Counted from the first letter of the stretch, positions 24,201-34,665 are shown. The stretch is DNA of 64,000 nucleotides from Kineosporia mesophila (GCF_021129235.1 NZ_JAJOMA010000002.1:248001-312000), one strand, 5' to 3'. Made by a program: numbers and translations. The notes: generated by a model not told the origin, from the letters alone.

Positions 24201-25138
24201 CGACCACCCCGGAGGCGAACGGGCCGACGGAGCCGGAGGGCCGTGCGGAGCATCGCGCGGAGCAGACCGGTTCGGCGACCACGTCCGAACTGCTCATCAT
24301 CACCGGCATGTCCGGGGCCGGGCGCAGCACCGCGGCCAAGGCCCTCGAAGACCTCGGCTGGTACGTCGTCGACAACCTGCCGCCGCAGCTGATCGCCGAG
24401 CTGGCGATGCTCGCGGGCTCGGCCGAGCCCCGCGTCCGGCGCATTGCGGTGGCCGTCGACGTGCGGGGGCGCTCGTTCTTCAGCGCCCTGGCCGACGCCG
24501 TGTCCACGGCCGAGAACAGCGGCATCCGCACCCGCCTGCTGTTTCTCGACGCCACCAACGAGACCCTGGTGCGCCGGTTCGAGTCGGTCCGCCGGCCGCA
24601 CCCGCTGCAGGGCGACGGTGCCCCGCTGGACGGCATCCGCGCCGAGCGCAAGGTGATGGGTGAGCTGCGGGGCAACGCGGACACCCTGATCGACACCTCG
24701 CGCCTGAACGTGCACGAGCTGGCCAGCAAGATCATCGCGATGTTCGGCGACGAGGGCGACCCGGCGATCCGGATCCTGCTGATGTCGTTCGGGTTCAAGT
24801 ACGGCCTGCCGCTGGACGCCGACCAGGTGGCCGACGTGCGCTTCCTGCCCAACCCGTTCTGGGTGCCGGAGCTGCGCACGCACAACGGGCTGGACGCCGA
24901 CGTGGCCGACTACGTGCTGGGGCAGGAGGGCGCAGCCGAGTTCGTCGACCGGTACGCCCTGGCCCTGCAGCCGGTGCTGGCCGGCTACGTGCGGGAGAAC
25001 AAGCGCTACGCCACGATCGCCGTCGGCTGCACCGGTGGCAAGCACCGTTCCGTCGCGATCACCGAGCTCCTGGCCCAGAAGCTGGAGGGCGACGGGGTGG
25101 CCGTCACCGCTGTGCACCGTGACCTGGGGCGCGAGTGA
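24197..25138 (+). CDS. rapZ: RNase adapter / nucleotide-binding protein RapZ
   Basis: 313 residues from GTG 24197 with GGAGAG ahead. The P-loop is [20 protein letters not shown] (about residues 33-50, with the Lys of GxxGxGKS replaced by Arg). The Walker-B-like and C-terminal part carries VRFLPNPFW and [13 protein letters not shown], which are diagnostic of the family. In enterobacteria RapZ senses cell-wall amino-sugar precursors; in Actinobacteria the role is less defined. The stop overlaps the yvcK GTG by 4 nt, and whiA follows, the conserved three-gene order. The N-terminal ~28 residues are a variable Glu/Ala/Thr extension. Confidence 0.96.
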   Translation: MTTTPEANGPTEPEGRAEHRAEQTGSATTSELLIITGMSGAGRSTAAKALEDLGWYVVDNLPPQLIAELAMLAGSAEPRVRRIAVAVDVRGRSFFSALADAVSTAENSGIRTRLLFLDATNETLVRRFESVRRPHPLQGDGAPLDGIRAERKVMGELRGNADTLIDTSRLNVHELASKIIAMFGDEGDPAIRILLMSFGFKYGLPLDADQVADVRFLPNPFWVPELRTHNGLDADVADYVLGQEGAAEFVDRYALALQPVLAGYVRENKRYATIAVGCTGGKHRSVAITELLAQKLEGDGVAVTAVHRDLGRE

Positions 25139-26112
25139 GCCCCACCTCCTCCGGCCGGGGCCCGAACGTCGTCGCGCTCGGCGGCGGGCACGGCCTGGCG
25201 GCGTCGCTGTCGGCGCTGCGGCACCTGACCGACCGGCTGACGGCCGTGGTCACGGTGGCGGACGACGGCGGCTCGTCGGGGCGGCTGCGGCGCGAGTTCG
25301 GCGTGCTGCCGCCCGGTGACCTGCGGATGGCGCTGTCGGCCCTGTGCGACGACAGCGAATGGGGCCTGCTGTGGCGCGACGTGCTGCAGCACCGCTTCGC
25401 CAGTGCGGGCGCCATGAACGACCACGCCCTCGGAAACCTCCTGATCGTCACCCTCTGGGAACTGCTCGACGACCCGGTCAGCGGGCTGGACTGGGTGGCC
25501 CGGCTGCTCGGGGCCCGAGGACGTGTGCTGCCGATGGCCGCGGTACCCCTGGACATCGAGGGCACGGTGCTCGGCATCGACCCGGACGACCCCGCGGGCC
25601 TCACCACGGTGCGTGGTCAGGTCGCGGTGGCGACCACCCCGGGGCGGGTGATCGGGGTGCAGCTCAGCCCGAACGATCCACCGGCCCGGCCGGAGGTGCT
25701 CGAGGCGGTGCGCGACGCCGACTGGGCTGTGCTCGGCCCCGGCTCCTGGTACACCAGCGTGCTCCCGCACCTGCTGGTGCCGGAGCTGGCCCGGGCCCTG
25801 GCGCGGACCGAGGCCCGGATCTGCCTGACGCTGAACCTGGGGCAGCAGCCCGGGGAGACCGACGGTTTCTCGCCCGAGAACCATCTCGAGGTGCTGGCCG
25901 CGCACGCCCCCGACCTGCGGATCGACGCCGTCCTGGTGGACCCGTCCCAGATCGAGGACGCGGTGTCACTGGAGCGCGTGGCGCGGGGGATGGGTGCGGT
26001 CGTCGTCAGCCGGGACGTGGCCATCGGTGACGGTACGCCCCGGCACGACCCTCTGCGCCTGGCCGCTGCTTACCGTGACCTGTTCAGCGGGGCGATCGTC
26101 CCGAACAGGTGA
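25135..26112 (+). CDS. yvcK: YvcK-family (CofD-like) gluconeogenesis factor
   Basis: 325 residues from GTG 25135. The N-terminal nucleotide-binding loop is [18 protein letters not shown], and [20 protein letters not shown] is the family hallmark. [10 protein letters not shown] and [16 protein letters not shown] complete the CofD-like core. YvcK binds UDP-sugars and is needed for growth on gluconeogenic carbon and for cell shape in Bacillus and mycobacteria (CuvA). Translationally coupled to rapZ. No membrane segment. Confidence 0.96.
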   Translation: MSPTSSGRGPNVVALGGGHGLAASLSALRHLTDRLTAVVTVADDGGSSGRLRREFGVLPPGDLRMALSALCDDSEWGLLWRDVLQHRFASAGAMNDHALGNLLIVTLWELLDDPVSGLDWVARLLGARGRVLPMAAVPLDIEGTVLGIDPDDPAGLTTVRGQVAVATTPGRVIGVQLSPNDPPARPEVLEAVRDADWAVLGPGSWYTSVLPHLLVPELARALARTEARICLTLNLGQQPGETDGFSPENHLEVLAAHAPDLRIDAVLVDPSQIEDAVSLERVARGMGAVVVSRDVAIGDGTPRHDPLRLAAAYRDLFSGAIVPNR

Positions 26113-26221
26113 ACTGCTCCCGGCAGAAGGGCTGACGCCGGACGGGCATTCGAAGGGGCTCCCGTCCGGAGCTTTCACAAGCGCACGAACCATGCTTGCG
26201 CACGGTGGCAAGATGCTGTTC

Positions 26222-27202
26222 ATGGCATTGACGGCACTGGTCAAAGACGAATTGAGTCGGCTGCAGGTCACCAAACCCTGCTGCCGCAAAGCCGAGGTGT
26301 CGGCAACCCTCCGGTTCGCCGGAGGGCTACACATCGTCGGGGGCCGCATCGTCGTGGAGGCCGAGCTCGACACCGCCCACGCGGCCCGCCGGCTGCGCAA
26401 GGACATCAGCGACGTGTTCGGCCACACCAGCGACATCGTCGTGCTGGCGCCCGGCGGCCTGCGCCGCGGCAGCCGGTACGTGGTCCGCGTGATCCGTGAC
26501 GGGGAGTCACTGGCCCGGCAGACCGGTCTGGTCGACGGCCGCGGCCGCCCCGTCCGTGGGCTCCCGCCGCAGGTCGTCTCCGGCGCCACCTGCGACGCCG
26601 AGGCCGCCTGGCGCGGCGCGTTCCTGGCCCACGGCTCGCTCACCGAGCCGGGCCGCTCCAGTGCCCTCGAGGTGACCTGTCCGGGCCCGGAAGCGGCCCT
26701 CGCGCTGGTCGGCGCCGCGCGCCGGCTCGGCATCCAGGCGAAGGCCCGCGAGGTGCGGGGCGTGGATCGCGTGGTGATCCGCGACGGCGACACGATCGGC
26801 GCCCTGCTCACCCGCCTCGGCGCGCACGACGCGGTGATGGCCTGGGAGGAGCGGCGGATGCGCCGCGAGGTGCGGGCCACCGCGAACCGCCTGGCGAACT
26901 TCGACGACGCGAACCTGCGGCGCTCCGCCCGGGCCGCCGTGGCGGCCGGTTCGCGGGTGGAGCGGGCCCTGGAGATCCTCGGCGACGAGGTTCCCGAGCA
27001 CCTGCGGTCCGCCGGCCGGCTGCGCCTGGCCCACAAGCAGGCCAGCCTGGAGGAACTCGGCCAGCTGGCCGAGCCGCAGATGACGAAGGACGCCGTGGCC
27101 GGCCGGATCCGCCGGCTCCTGGCGATGGCCGACAAGCGGGCCTCCGACCTGGGCGTGCCGGGCACCGACGCGAACCTGACGCCGGACATGCTCGACGCCT
27201 GA
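26222..27202 (+). CDS. whiA: Sporulation/division transcription regulator WhiA
   Basis: 326 residues from ATG 26222 ([14 protein letters not shown] is the usual start; ATG 26213 is also in frame). The N-terminal homing-endonuclease-like domain has [20 protein letters not shown] and [20 protein letters not shown]. The C-terminal helix-turn-helix (about 235-326) holds [20 protein letters not shown] and [13 protein letters not shown]. WhiA works with WhiB in controlling septation and sporulation genes in Streptomyces and is conserved even in non-sporulating actinobacteria. 109 bp separates it from yvcK, so it may also have its own promoter. Confidence 0.97.
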   Translation: MALTALVKDELSRLQVTKPCCRKAEVSATLRFAGGLHIVGGRIVVEAELDTAHAARRLRKDISDVFGHTSDIVVLAPGGLRRGSRYVVRVIRDGESLARQTGLVDGRGRPVRGLPPQVVSGATCDAEAAWRGAFLAHGSLTEPGRSSALEVTCPGPEAALALVGAARRLGIQAKAREVRGVDRVVIRDGDTIGALLTRLGAHDAVMAWEERRMRREVRATANRLANFDDANLRRSARAAVAAGSRVERALEILGDEVPEHLRSAGRLRLAHKQASLEELGQLAEPQMTKDAVAGRIRRLLAMADKRASDLGVPGTDANLTPDMLDA

Positions 27203-27386
27203 AAGTCCTTGACAGGCGCTTCAAAGGTGACCGGAGACAGACCGGGACCACCGGCGCGCCAGGTGACCGACGTCCTTCATTCATGGACTTTTGGCCCCCC
27301 GATCACCCTGAAATCCCGGGTCCGGACGTGGGACCCGGCAGGGTGCTGTCTGGACACCTGCCCCCGAAATGCACCGCGTAGGGTGA

Positions 27387-28460
<1,074 letters not shown>

Positions 28461-28465
28461 GTTTC

Positions 28466-29677
28466 ATGAAGACCATCGACGACCTCACCGCCGAGCTCGG
28501 AACCCTTTCCGGCAAGCGCATCCTGGTCCGCAGCGACCTGAACGTGCCGCTGGACAAGGAGACCGGAGCGGTGACGGACGACGGCCGGATCCGGGCGTCG
28601 CTGCCGACCTGGCAGCGACTCCTGGACGCGGGCGCGAAGGTCATCGTCGTGGCGCACCTCGGCCGGCCGAAAGGCGTTCCGGAGGCGAAGTACTCCCTCG
28701 CCCCGGCGGTCGAGCGGGCCAAGGAGCTGCTGCCCGGGGTGACCATCACCCTGGCCCAGGACACCGTGGGCGAGTCCGCGCAGGCCGCGGTCACCGCCCT
28801 CGGTGACGGCGAGCTGCTGGTGCTGGAGAACCTGCGTTTCAACGCGGGGGAGACCAGCAAGGACGACGCCGAGCGCGGTGCGTTCGCCGACCAGCTCGCC
28901 GCTCTGGCCGACGGTTTCGTGAGCGACGGCTTCGGCGTCGTGCACCGCAAGCAGGCCAGCGTCTACGACGTCGCGCAGAAGCTGCCGCACGCCGCGGGTG
29001 GCCTCGTGCTGGCCGAGGTCGAGGTGCTCAAGCGCCTCACGCAGACCCCGCAGCGGCCCTACGCGGTCGTGCTGGGCGGTTCGAAGGTGTCCGACAAGCT
29101 CGGCGTCATCGACAACCTGCTGAACACGGCCGACCGGCTGCTGATCGGCGGAGGCATGGTGTTCACCTTCCTCAAGGCCCAGGGTCACGAGGTCGGCAAG
29201 AGCCTGCTCGAGGAGGACCAGCTCGACACCGTCCGCGGGTACATCACGCGGGCGCAGGAGCAGGGCGTGGAGCTGGTGCTCCCCGTCGACGTGGTTGCGG
29301 CCACGGCCTTCGCGGGCGATGCCGAGCACGACGTGGTCGCCGCGGACGCGATTCCGGCCGACCGCCTGGGCCTGGACATCGGCCCGGAGTCCGGCAAGCT
29401 GTTCGCCGCCAAGCTGGCGGACTGCGAGACGGTCTTCTGGAACGGCCCGATGGGCGTCTTCGAGCTGGAGGCGTTCAGCCACGGCACCCGTGCGGTGGCC
29501 CAGTCGCTCGTCGACTCGTCGGCGTTCAGCGTCGTCGGTGGCGGGGACTCGGCCGCAGCGGTGCGCACGCTCGGCTTCGACGAGAAGGCCTTCGGCCACA
29601 TCTCGACGGGCGGCGGCGCGAGCCTGGAATTCCTGGAGGGTAAGACCCTTCCGGGCCTGACCGTCCTGGAGAACTGA
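28466..29677 (+). CDS. pgk: Phosphoglycerate kinase
   Basis: 403 residues. [13 protein letters not shown] and [12 protein letters not shown] form the N-terminal 3-phosphoglycerate site. [19 protein letters not shown] and [14 protein letters not shown] belong to the nucleotide domain, with [14 protein letters not shown] at the C-terminus. It makes ATP from 1,3-bisphosphoglycerate. ATG 28466 follows the gap stop by 5 bp, and the stop overlaps the tpiA ATG by one base. Confidence 0.98.
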   Translation: MKTIDDLTAELGTLSGKRILVRSDLNVPLDKETGAVTDDGRIRASLPTWQRLLDAGAKVIVVAHLGRPKGVPEAKYSLAPAVERAKELLPGVTITLAQDTVGESAQAAVTALGDGELLVLENLRFNAGETSKDDAERGAFADQLAALADGFVSDGFGVVHRKQASVYDVAQKLPHAAGGLVLAEVEVLKRLTQTPQRPYAVVLGGSKVSDKLGVIDNLLNTADRLLIGGGMVFTFLKAQGHEVGKSLLEEDQLDTVRGYITRAQEQGVELVLPVDVVAATAFAGDAEHDVVAADAIPADRLGLDIGPESGKLFAAKLADCETVFWNGPMGVFELEAFSHGTRAVAQSLVDSSAFSVVGGGDSAAAVRTLGFDEKAFGHISTGGGASLEFLEGKTLPGLTVLEN

Positions 29678-30483
29678 TGGCTAAGTCCGACGAGAAGAGC
29701 CGCATCCCGCTGATGGCGGGGAACTGGAAGATGAACCTCGATCACTTCGAGGCGGCTCATCTGGTGCAGAAGCTGGCGTGGACCCTCGACGACGCGAAGC
29801 ACGACTTCGACGTCGTCGAGGTGGCGCTGATCCCGCCGTTCACCGACCTGCGCTCCGTGCAGACGCTGGTGGACGGCGACAAACTCGGCTTCAAGTACGG
29901 CGCACAAGACCTGTCGCAGTACGACAAGGGCGCGTACACCGGGGAGATCTCCGGGGCGATGCTCGCGAAGCTGAAGTGCACCTACGTGGTGGTCGGCCAC
30001 TCCGAACGCCGGCAGTACCATTACGAGGACGACGCCGTGGTCAATGCCAAGACCAAGACGGCCATCAAGCACGACCTCATCCCGATCGTCTGCATCGGTG
30101 AGGGGCTCGAGGTGCGCAAGGAGGGCCGTCAGGTCCAGCACTGCCTCGCCCAGCTCGACGCCGATCTGGCCGGCGTTCCCGCCGACAAGGTCGCGTCGCT
30201 CGTGATCGCCTACGAGCCGGTCTGGGCGATCGGCACCGGCGAGGTCGCCACCCCGGACGACGCGCAGGAGGTCTGCGCGGCGATCCGGAAGCGGATCGGC
30301 GAGCTCTACTCGCCCGATGCCGCGGCTGCCGTCCGGGTCCTGTACGGCGGTTCGGTCAAGGCGCAGAACGTGGCCGGGATCATGGCGAAGGAAGATGTCG
30401 ACGGTGCACTCGTCGGCGGCGCCGCGATCGATCCGGGTGAGTTCGCGTCAATTGTCCGCTATCGGGACCATAAGACAGTCTGA
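29677..30483 (+). CDS. tpiA: Triosephosphate isomerase
   Basis: 268 residues. GNWKMNLDH carries the phosphate-contacting Asn and Lys. [14 protein letters not shown] holds the electrophilic His, [16 protein letters not shown] the catalytic Glu and the flexible loop, and [10 protein letters not shown] the phosphate grip. It interconverts DHAP and glyceraldehyde-3-phosphate. Last gene of the glycolytic trio; a strong stem-loop follows 42 bp after the stop. Slightly longer than E. coli TpiA, as in other actinobacteria. Confidence 0.98.
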   Translation: MAKSDEKSRIPLMAGNWKMNLDHFEAAHLVQKLAWTLDDAKHDFDVVEVALIPPFTDLRSVQTLVDGDKLGFKYGAQDLSQYDKGAYTGEISGAMLAKLKCTYVVVGHSERRQYHYEDDAVVNAKTKTAIKHDLIPIVCIGEGLEVRKEGRQVQHCLAQLDADLAGVPADKVASLVIAYEPVWAIGTGEVATPDDAQEVCAAIRKRIGELYSPDAAAAVRVLYGGSVKAQNVAGIMAKEDVDGALVGGAAIDPGEFASIVRYRDHKTV

Positions 30484-30524
30484 GCCTGACGCTCAGGTCT
30501 GGTAAAAACCGCGTGTCCGGCGGC

Positions 30525-30559
30525 GCGCGGCCTCCGATCTGTCCGATCGGGGGCCGCGC
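30525..30559 (+). terminator. Stem-loop terminator after gap-pgk-tpiA
   Basis: 15-bp arms (30525-30539 and 30545-30559, one G-U) with loop TGTCC. A -10-like TACGCT follows at 30566 for secG, so the stem separates two transcription units. Confidence 0.75.
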
Positions 30560-30565
30560 ATCGCC

Positions 30566-30571
30566 TACGCT
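30566..30571 (+). promoter_or_regulatory. -10 hexamer for secG
   Basis: TACGCT directly after the terminator and 51 bp before the secG GTG. No convincing -35 is visible because the spacer overlaps the terminator stem. Confidence 0.4.
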
Positions 30572-30621
30572 GTGACTTCAAAGTGCTTCCCAGATCGAGC
30601 AACGAGATAGAGGTCCGCGTC

Positions 30622-30876
30622 GTGTCCGTGCTACGCCTGAGCCTTCAGGTGCTTCTCGTCATCACCAGCCTCATCCTGACGCTGCTGATCCTTCTCCATA
30701 AGGGGAGGGGCGGTGGGCTGTCGGACATGTTCGGTGGTGGCATGTCCTCCAGCATGGGCAGCTCCGGGGTCGCCGAGCGCAACCTCAATCGCTTCACGAT
30801 CGCGATCGGCGTCACCTGGGCAGTGGTGATCGTGCTGCTCAACCTGATCTACAGGTTCTTCCCCGACGCGTTCTGA
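30622..30876 (+). CDS. secG: Protein-export membrane protein SecG
   Basis: 84 residues from GTG 30622, with AGAGG a few bases ahead. Two membrane spans (about 4-25 and 55-78) flank the conserved cytoplasmic loop HKGRGGGLSDMFGGG. SecG assists SecYEG during preprotein translocation. It sits in its usual actinobacterial position between tpiA and rbpA. Confidence 0.95.
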   Translation: MSVLRLSLQVLLVITSLILTLLILLHKGRGGGLSDMFGGGMSSSMGSSGVAERNLNRFTIAIGVTWAVVIVLLNLIYRFFPDAF

Positions 30877-30928
30877 ACGACATAACTGCAACCGGCGCGA
30901 GTCCGGGTACTGAAGGAGAGGATTCACG

Positions 30929-31279
30929 GTGGCGAGTGGCAACGCTATCCGCGGTAGCCGAGTTGGCGCCGGGCCGATGGGAGAGGCGGAGCGGGGCGAC
31001 ACGGCCCCCAGGTTCCGCGTCTCCTACTGGTGCGCGAACAAGCACGAGACCAAGCCGAGTTTCTCGGAAGAGGCGGGTGTGCAGCCCCCGGAGACCTGGG
31101 ACTGCCCCCGTTGTGGTTTCCCCGCAGGGCAGGACCGCACCACGCCGCCGTCTCCGCCCCGCAACGAGCCTTACAAGACGCACCTCGCGTATGTGAAGGA
31201 GCGTCGCAGCGACGCGGACGGCCAGGCGATCCTGGAAGAGGCGCTGGCCTCTCTGCGGGCCCGCCGGATCATTCGCTGA
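30929..31279 (+). CDS. rbpA: RNA polymerase-binding protein RbpA
   Basis: 116 residues from GTG 30929 with GAAGGAGAGG upstream. The core domain has paired cysteines in YWCANKH and WDCPRCGFPAG. The basic linker and sigma-interacting helix follow (THLAYVKERRSDADGQAILE). The tail is ALASLRARRI. RbpA stabilises the open complex formed by the housekeeping sigma factor and affects rifampicin response. The first ~20 residues (GNAIRGSRVGAGPMGEAERG) are the typical unstructured N-terminus. Confidence 0.97.
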   Translation: MASGNAIRGSRVGAGPMGEAERGDTAPRFRVSYWCANKHETKPSFSEEAGVQPPETWDCPRCGFPAGQDRTTPPSPPRNEPYKTHLAYVKERRSDADGQAILEEALASLRARRIIR

Positions 31280-31300
31280 GATTCCGCGAATCCAGGCACT

Positions 31301-31339
31301 GACGATCGGCTCCCGGCATCGTGCCGGGAGCCGATCGTC
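31301..31339. terminator. Strong stem-loop after rbpA
   Basis: A perfect 18-bp stem (31301-31318 with 31322-31339) with TCG loop, then GTTTGG. It ends 28 bp before the damage-type promoter of the next gene. Confidence 0.85.
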
Positions 31340-31367
31340 GTTTGGCGCTGGGTGGTGGTTCCAGAAC

Positions 31368-31389
31368 TGTCGGTGGTCGCGGGCATGAT
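31368..31389 (+). promoter_or_regulatory. PafBC-type damage promoter with a weak -10
   Basis: TGTCGGTG (31368-31375), 8-bp spacer, CATGAT (31384-31389), then seven bases to ATG 31397. The layout equals that of uvrA and uvrC, but the first base of the -10 is C instead of T. Confidence 0.55.
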
Positions 31390-31396
31390 GTCCGTC

Positions 31397-32314
31397 ATGA
31401 CCTCGATCGCTGAGAACACCCGTACGACACCGCCGCGGCTGGGAATCGCCTTCGTGCCGGTCGTTCCTCCCGAGCGCTTCCGCTCCATCGTCCTGGCTGC
31501 CGAGGAATCGGGGCTGGACGAGCTCTGGGTCTGGGAAGACTGCTTCAAGGAGAGCGGGGTCGCCACCGCCGCAGCGGCCCTGGCCTGGACCGAGCACATC
31601 CGGGTCGGCATCGGCCTGATGCCCGCCCCGCTGCGCAACGTGGCGCTCACCGCCATGGAGATCGCCACCCTGTCGCGGATGTTCCCCGGCCGGCTCATGC
31701 CCGGAGTGGGTCACGGTGTGCAGGACTGGATGGGGCAGGTCGGCAACCGCGCGGTCTCACCGCTCACCCTGCTGCGGGAGTACTCGACCGCGCTGCGCCG
31801 GTTGCTGCACGGCGAGAAGGTCACCGTCGACGGCACGTACGTGAAGCTCACCGACGTGGCGCTGGACTGGCCGCCGAGCCCGGTGCCGCTGCTGTACGTC
31901 GGGGGTGAGGGCCCGAAGACGCTCACGCTGACCGGTGAGGTCGGTGACGCCACGATGCTCAGCTGGGCCGGCGACGACGAGTCGATCCGCCGGCGCGTGC
32001 AACTGGTGCGCGACGGGCTGGCAGCCGATGCCAAACCCGGCGCCCTCGGCCCGCACGAGATCACGATCGGGCAGATAGCGGCGACCGGTCCCGGTTCCCA
32101 GGCCCGGGTGGACGCCGAGCTCCCGATCTGGGGACGCACGCCGGGCCCCGGTGACGGGGTGGCCGGCGATGCGGCCACGATCGCGGCCGATGTGCTCCGG
32201 CTCGGCGCCCTGGGCTGCACCACGGTCATCCTTCAGCCCACGTCGGACGAGCCCGATCTTGAGGGCTTCATCCGCTTCCTGGGGCAGGAGGTGCGGCCGT
32301 TGCTTGCGGGGTGA
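31397..32314 (+). CDS. Luciferase-like (probably F420-dependent) oxidoreductase
   Basis: 305 residues from ATG 31397, probably leaderless. The TIM-barrel luciferase-like pattern is clear: LGIAFVPVVPPERFRSIV, LDELWVWEDCFKESG, HIRVGIGLMPAPLRNV, RLMPGVGHGVQDWMGQVG and PLLYVGGEGPKTLTLTGEVG. In Actinobacteria such proteins usually use coenzyme F420 rather than FMN. Substrate unknown. It directly follows the rbpA terminator and has a DNA-damage-type promoter, which would be an unusual regulon member. Confidence 0.85.
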   Translation: MTSIAENTRTTPPRLGIAFVPVVPPERFRSIVLAAEESGLDELWVWEDCFKESGVATAAAALAWTEHIRVGIGLMPAPLRNVALTAMEIATLSRMFPGRLMPGVGHGVQDWMGQVGNRAVSPLTLLREYSTALRRLLHGEKVTVDGTYVKLTDVALDWPPSPVPLLYVGGEGPKTLTLTGEVGDATMLSWAGDDESIRRRVQLVRDGLAADAKPGALGPHEITIGQIAATGPGSQARVDAELPIWGRTPGPGDGVAGDAATIAADVLRLGALGCTTVILQPTSDEPDLEGFIRFLGQEVRPLLAG

Positions 32315-32344
32315 GATGGGGGGCGACTCGGCGCGGGAGTGGTC

Positions 32345-32467
32345 GTGCCCGCGAGTGGTGTGGCTGTGCCCGCGAGGTGGGCCGTGCCTGCGGGTGGTGT
32401 GGCTGTGCCTGCGGGTGGTGTGGCTGTGCCTGCGGGTGAGGTGGTCGTGCCTGCGGGTGGCGTGGCC
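32345..32467. repeat. Degenerate 21-bp minisatellite
   Basis: Six units of 21 bp (one 18 bp) close to GTGCCTGCGGGTGGTGTGGC plus one base, lying between the monooxygenase and otnC. On the plus strand a 64-codon frame would read VPAGGVA heptads, but there is no ribosome-binding site and it overlaps the otnC end. Confidence 0.85.
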
Positions 32468-32511
32468 GTGCCTGCTGGTGCTGGGGTCTCAGTCGGTGGG
32501 CTGGTCCTGTC

Positions 32512-33231
32512 TCAGCTGGCGGAGCCCCAGTAGCTGCCGTACTTCAGGGCCAGTTCCTCGGCTTGAGCCGTGGTGAGGAGGCGGGGGGAGTGGCCGGAGG
32601 TGAGGAGGGTGAGTTTGCAGGCCTCCTCCAGTTCCACGGCGGCGTTCATGGCGGCGGACAGGGTGGACTGGGCCACCACTGATCCGTGATTGGCCAGCAG
32701 GGCCGCCCGGAAGGGGAGGTCCAGGGCCTCCAGTTCCTCGGCCTGGGCGATGTCACCGGGCGGGGCGTAACCGATGAGGGGGGTCTGGCCCACCCGCATC
32801 ACGAAGTACGGGGTGATCGGGGCGACGGCGCTGGATTCGGACCAGGGGGTGAGGCAGGCGGCCGCTACGGCGTTCACGCTGTGCAGGTGCACCACCGCGC
32901 CGGCATCGGGGGTGCGGCGGTAGAAGGCCCGGTGCAGGGTGAACTCCTTGGACGGCTTCGGGCCCGCCAGATGTTTTCCGGACAGGTCCAGCACAGCCAG
33001 GCGTTCGGGGTCGAGCGCGCCCATCGACTCGTTCGTCGGGGTGAGCAGCATGCGGTCACCGAGGCGCACGCTGATGTTGCCCGAGGTGCCCGGGCTCAGG
33101 CCGAGTTCGACCAGCCGGCGGCCGGTCTCGACCAATTCGGCCCGGGCCGCGGCTTCGTCCGGGGCGGTCGTCCGGTCGGCGGCTGTCGTCTCGTCCGGTG
33201 CCGTTGTTCCTTCTGGCGAAACACTGCTCAT
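32512..33231 (-). CDS. otnC: Class II aldolase/adducin-family decarboxylase (OtnC-like)
   Basis: 239 residues from ATG 33231, whose start overlaps the otnK stop by 4 nt. The class II aldolase fold is shown by LGLSPGTSGNISVRLGDRML, the sugar-phosphate site LTPTNESMG, and the zinc ligands in VVHLHSVNAVAA and LLANHGSV. By homology and pairing with a DUF1537 kinase it should be 3-oxo-tetronate-4-phosphate decarboxylase, giving dihydroxyacetone phosphate and CO2. The N-terminus is a Thr/Asp/Glu-rich extension (~30 residues). Last gene of the otnK-otnC operon. A fuculose- or ribulose-phosphate aldolase role is less likely given the kinase. Confidence 0.85.
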   Translation of the reverse strand: MSSVSPEGTTAPDETTAADRTTAPDEAAARAELVETGRRLVELGLSPGTSGNISVRLGDRMLLTPTNESMGALDPERLAVLDLSGKHLAGPKPSKEFTLHRAFYRRTPDAGAVVHLHSVNAVAAACLTPWSESSAVAPITPYFVMRVGQTPLIGYAPPGDIAQAEELEALDLPFRAALLANHGSVVAQSTLSAAMNAAVELEEACKLTLLTSGHSPRLLTTAQAEELALKYGSYWGSAS

Positions 33232-34520
33232 GACAGCACCGTCCAGGCCCCGCTCATCAGATCCTCGTCCCCGAAATTGCCCGACTTCAACAGCAGATTC
33301 ATCACCCGCCCGCGCGAGTCGCCCTGGGCCCAGGTGACTCCCGCGGCGACCGGCTGGCCGATCACGAGTTCTCGTACGTTCAGGGCCGAGACCACGGCCC
33401 CGGAGGTCTCGCCGCCGGCCACGATCATCTGGCGGCACCCGGCGTCGGCGAACTCCGACGCCAGGCGGGACAGGGCCTGCTCGACCAGGTCCGAGGCCGG
33501 GACCTCGCCCGCTGCCGCAGGTTGCACGTCCGACAGTTCCCCGACCGCGTAGACGAGCACCGGCTTCTCGCTGTCCTGCTGCCATTCCCGCACGGCCCAG
33601 GTGCGCAGCCCGGCCACGGCACCCTCGAAATCCGCGCGCAGCGCGGCGATGTCGAGTCGGCGGTGCGGCATCAGCGCCTGGGCGTGGGCGATCTGGCCCC
33701 GGGTGGCCGCCGACGCACTGCCGGCGAGCACCGCCTTGGGTCCGCCGTGGGCGGACAGCCGGACGGGCGGGGCCCCCGGACCACTGAGACCGAGCGCCAG
33801 GCCGGAACCACCGGTGATCAGCGGAAGGTCGGCGGTCGCGGCGGCGATGGTGACCAGATCATCCTCGGACTGGGCGTCCACGACCACGGCGACCACTTCG
33901 TCCCCCCTTCGCAGGGACTCCGATCGCAGCGACTCTGATCGCAAAGACTCTGATCGCAAAGACTCCAGAGCCTCCCGCAGGCCGCCCGACCGCACCGTCC
34001 CCAGACCGACCTGCACGACCGACGCCGTGCTCTGCGCGGCGAGAAGCCGGGGCACGTCCGAATCGGTCATCGGGGTGAGCGGGTGGTGGCGCATAGGGCT
34101 CTCACCCAGGGGCGTCCCGTGCACGTACAGCTGCCCGTCGACGACCGTGCGGCCGGCTGCGGGGAACGAGGGCACCACGACGGTGAGCGACGTGCCCAGA
34201 TCCGAGGCCAGGGCGTCGAGGATCGGCCCGATGTTGCCGGCCGGCGTGGAGTCGAACGTCGAGCAGTACTTGTCGTAGATACGCGTGGCACCCATCCGGC
34301 GCAGTGCGCGCAGCGCGGTACGGCTGGCCGCCACGGCTGCCGACGGTTCGATGGTGCGGGTCTTGAGAGCGATGACGACCGCGTCGGCCTGTTCGGGCAG
34401 AACGGTCAGCCGCTCGTGGCTGGGTACGCCGATCGACACCACGGTGCGGAAACCGCGCGCGACCAGCGCCATCGCCAGGTCGGTCGCGCCGGTGAAGTCA
34501 TCGGCCAGGGCGCCGAGCAC
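33228..34520 (-). CDS. otnK: Four-carbon acid-sugar kinase, DUF1537 (OtnK-like)
   Basis: 430 residues. The N-terminal DUF1537 domain opens with ALADDFTGATDLAMAL, and FRTVVSIG and YDKYCSTFDSTPAGNIGPI bind the acid-sugar. The C-terminal nucleotide domain has IVAGGETSGAVVSALNV and GVTWAQGDSRGRVMNLLLKS. Proteins of this group phosphorylate 3-oxo-tetronate at O4 with ATP, upstream of OtnC. An in-frame triple repeat LRSES (about residues 187-201) lies between the domains. Divergent from the dehydrogenase-permease-regulator genes. Exact substrate (erythronate- or threonate-derived) is inferred. Confidence 0.88.
   Translation of the reverse strand: MLGALADDFTGATDLAMALVARGFRTVVSIGVPSHERLTVLPEQADAVVIALKTRTIEPSAAVAASRTALRALRRMGATRIYDKYCSTFDSTPAGNIGPILDALASDLGTSLTVVVPSFPAAGRTVVDGQLYVHGTPLGESPMRHHPLTPMTDSDVPRLLAAQSTASVVQVGLGTVRSGGLREALESLRSESLRSESLRSESLRRGDEVVAVVVDAQSEDDLVTIAAATADLPLITGGSGLALGLSGPGAPPVRLSAHGGPKAVLAGSASAATRGQIAHAQALMPHRRLDIAALRADFEGAVAGLRTWAVREWQQDSEKPVLVYAVGELSDVQPAAAGEVPASDLVEQALSRLASEFADAGCRQMIVAGGETSGAVVSALNVRELVIGQPVAAGVTWAQGDSRGRVMNLLLKSGNFGDEDLMSGAWTVLS
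33916..33960 (-). repeat. Three 15-bp in-frame repeats in otnK
   Basis: Three adjacent copies of GACTCTGATCGCAAA (first copy with two changes; plus strand), encoding LRSES-type pentapeptides in a loop of the kinase. Confidence 0.9.
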
Positions 34521-34536
34521 GCGTCCCTCCAGAAGT

Positions 34537-34549
34537 CATTGAGACAATG
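34537..34549. promoter_or_regulatory. Candidate operator in the otn divergent promoter
   Basis: CATTG-AGA-CAATG is a perfect 5-3-5 inverted repeat, 17 bp upstream of the otnK start and 22 bp before the -35 of the opposite operon. It is AT-rich for this DNA. The DeoR protein at 37387 is the obvious candidate binder. Confidence 0.4.
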
Positions 34550-34570
34550 TGTGAAATCAAGTTACATCAG

Positions 34571-34599
34571 TTGACGCTCATGTGAATCGTGGTTAGCGT
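34571..34599 (+). promoter_or_regulatory. Housekeeping-type promoter of the dehydrogenase-gntP-deoR operon
   Basis: TTGACG (34571-34576), 17-bp spacer, TAGCGT (34594-34599). Both hexamers and the spacing fit the primary-sigma consensus, giving a 5' leader of about 60 nt before ATG 34666. Confidence 0.65.
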
Positions 34600-34665
34600 C
34601 TCGCCACACCTCACCGTCGAGGCCCAACACCCTCGGCGGCCCGAACGACCTTGGTTAGGAACACC

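Noticed and set aside
32339-32533. VPAGGVA-repeat small protein
   Set aside because: No ribosome-binding site, overlaps the otnC end, and the tract looks like a minisatellite.
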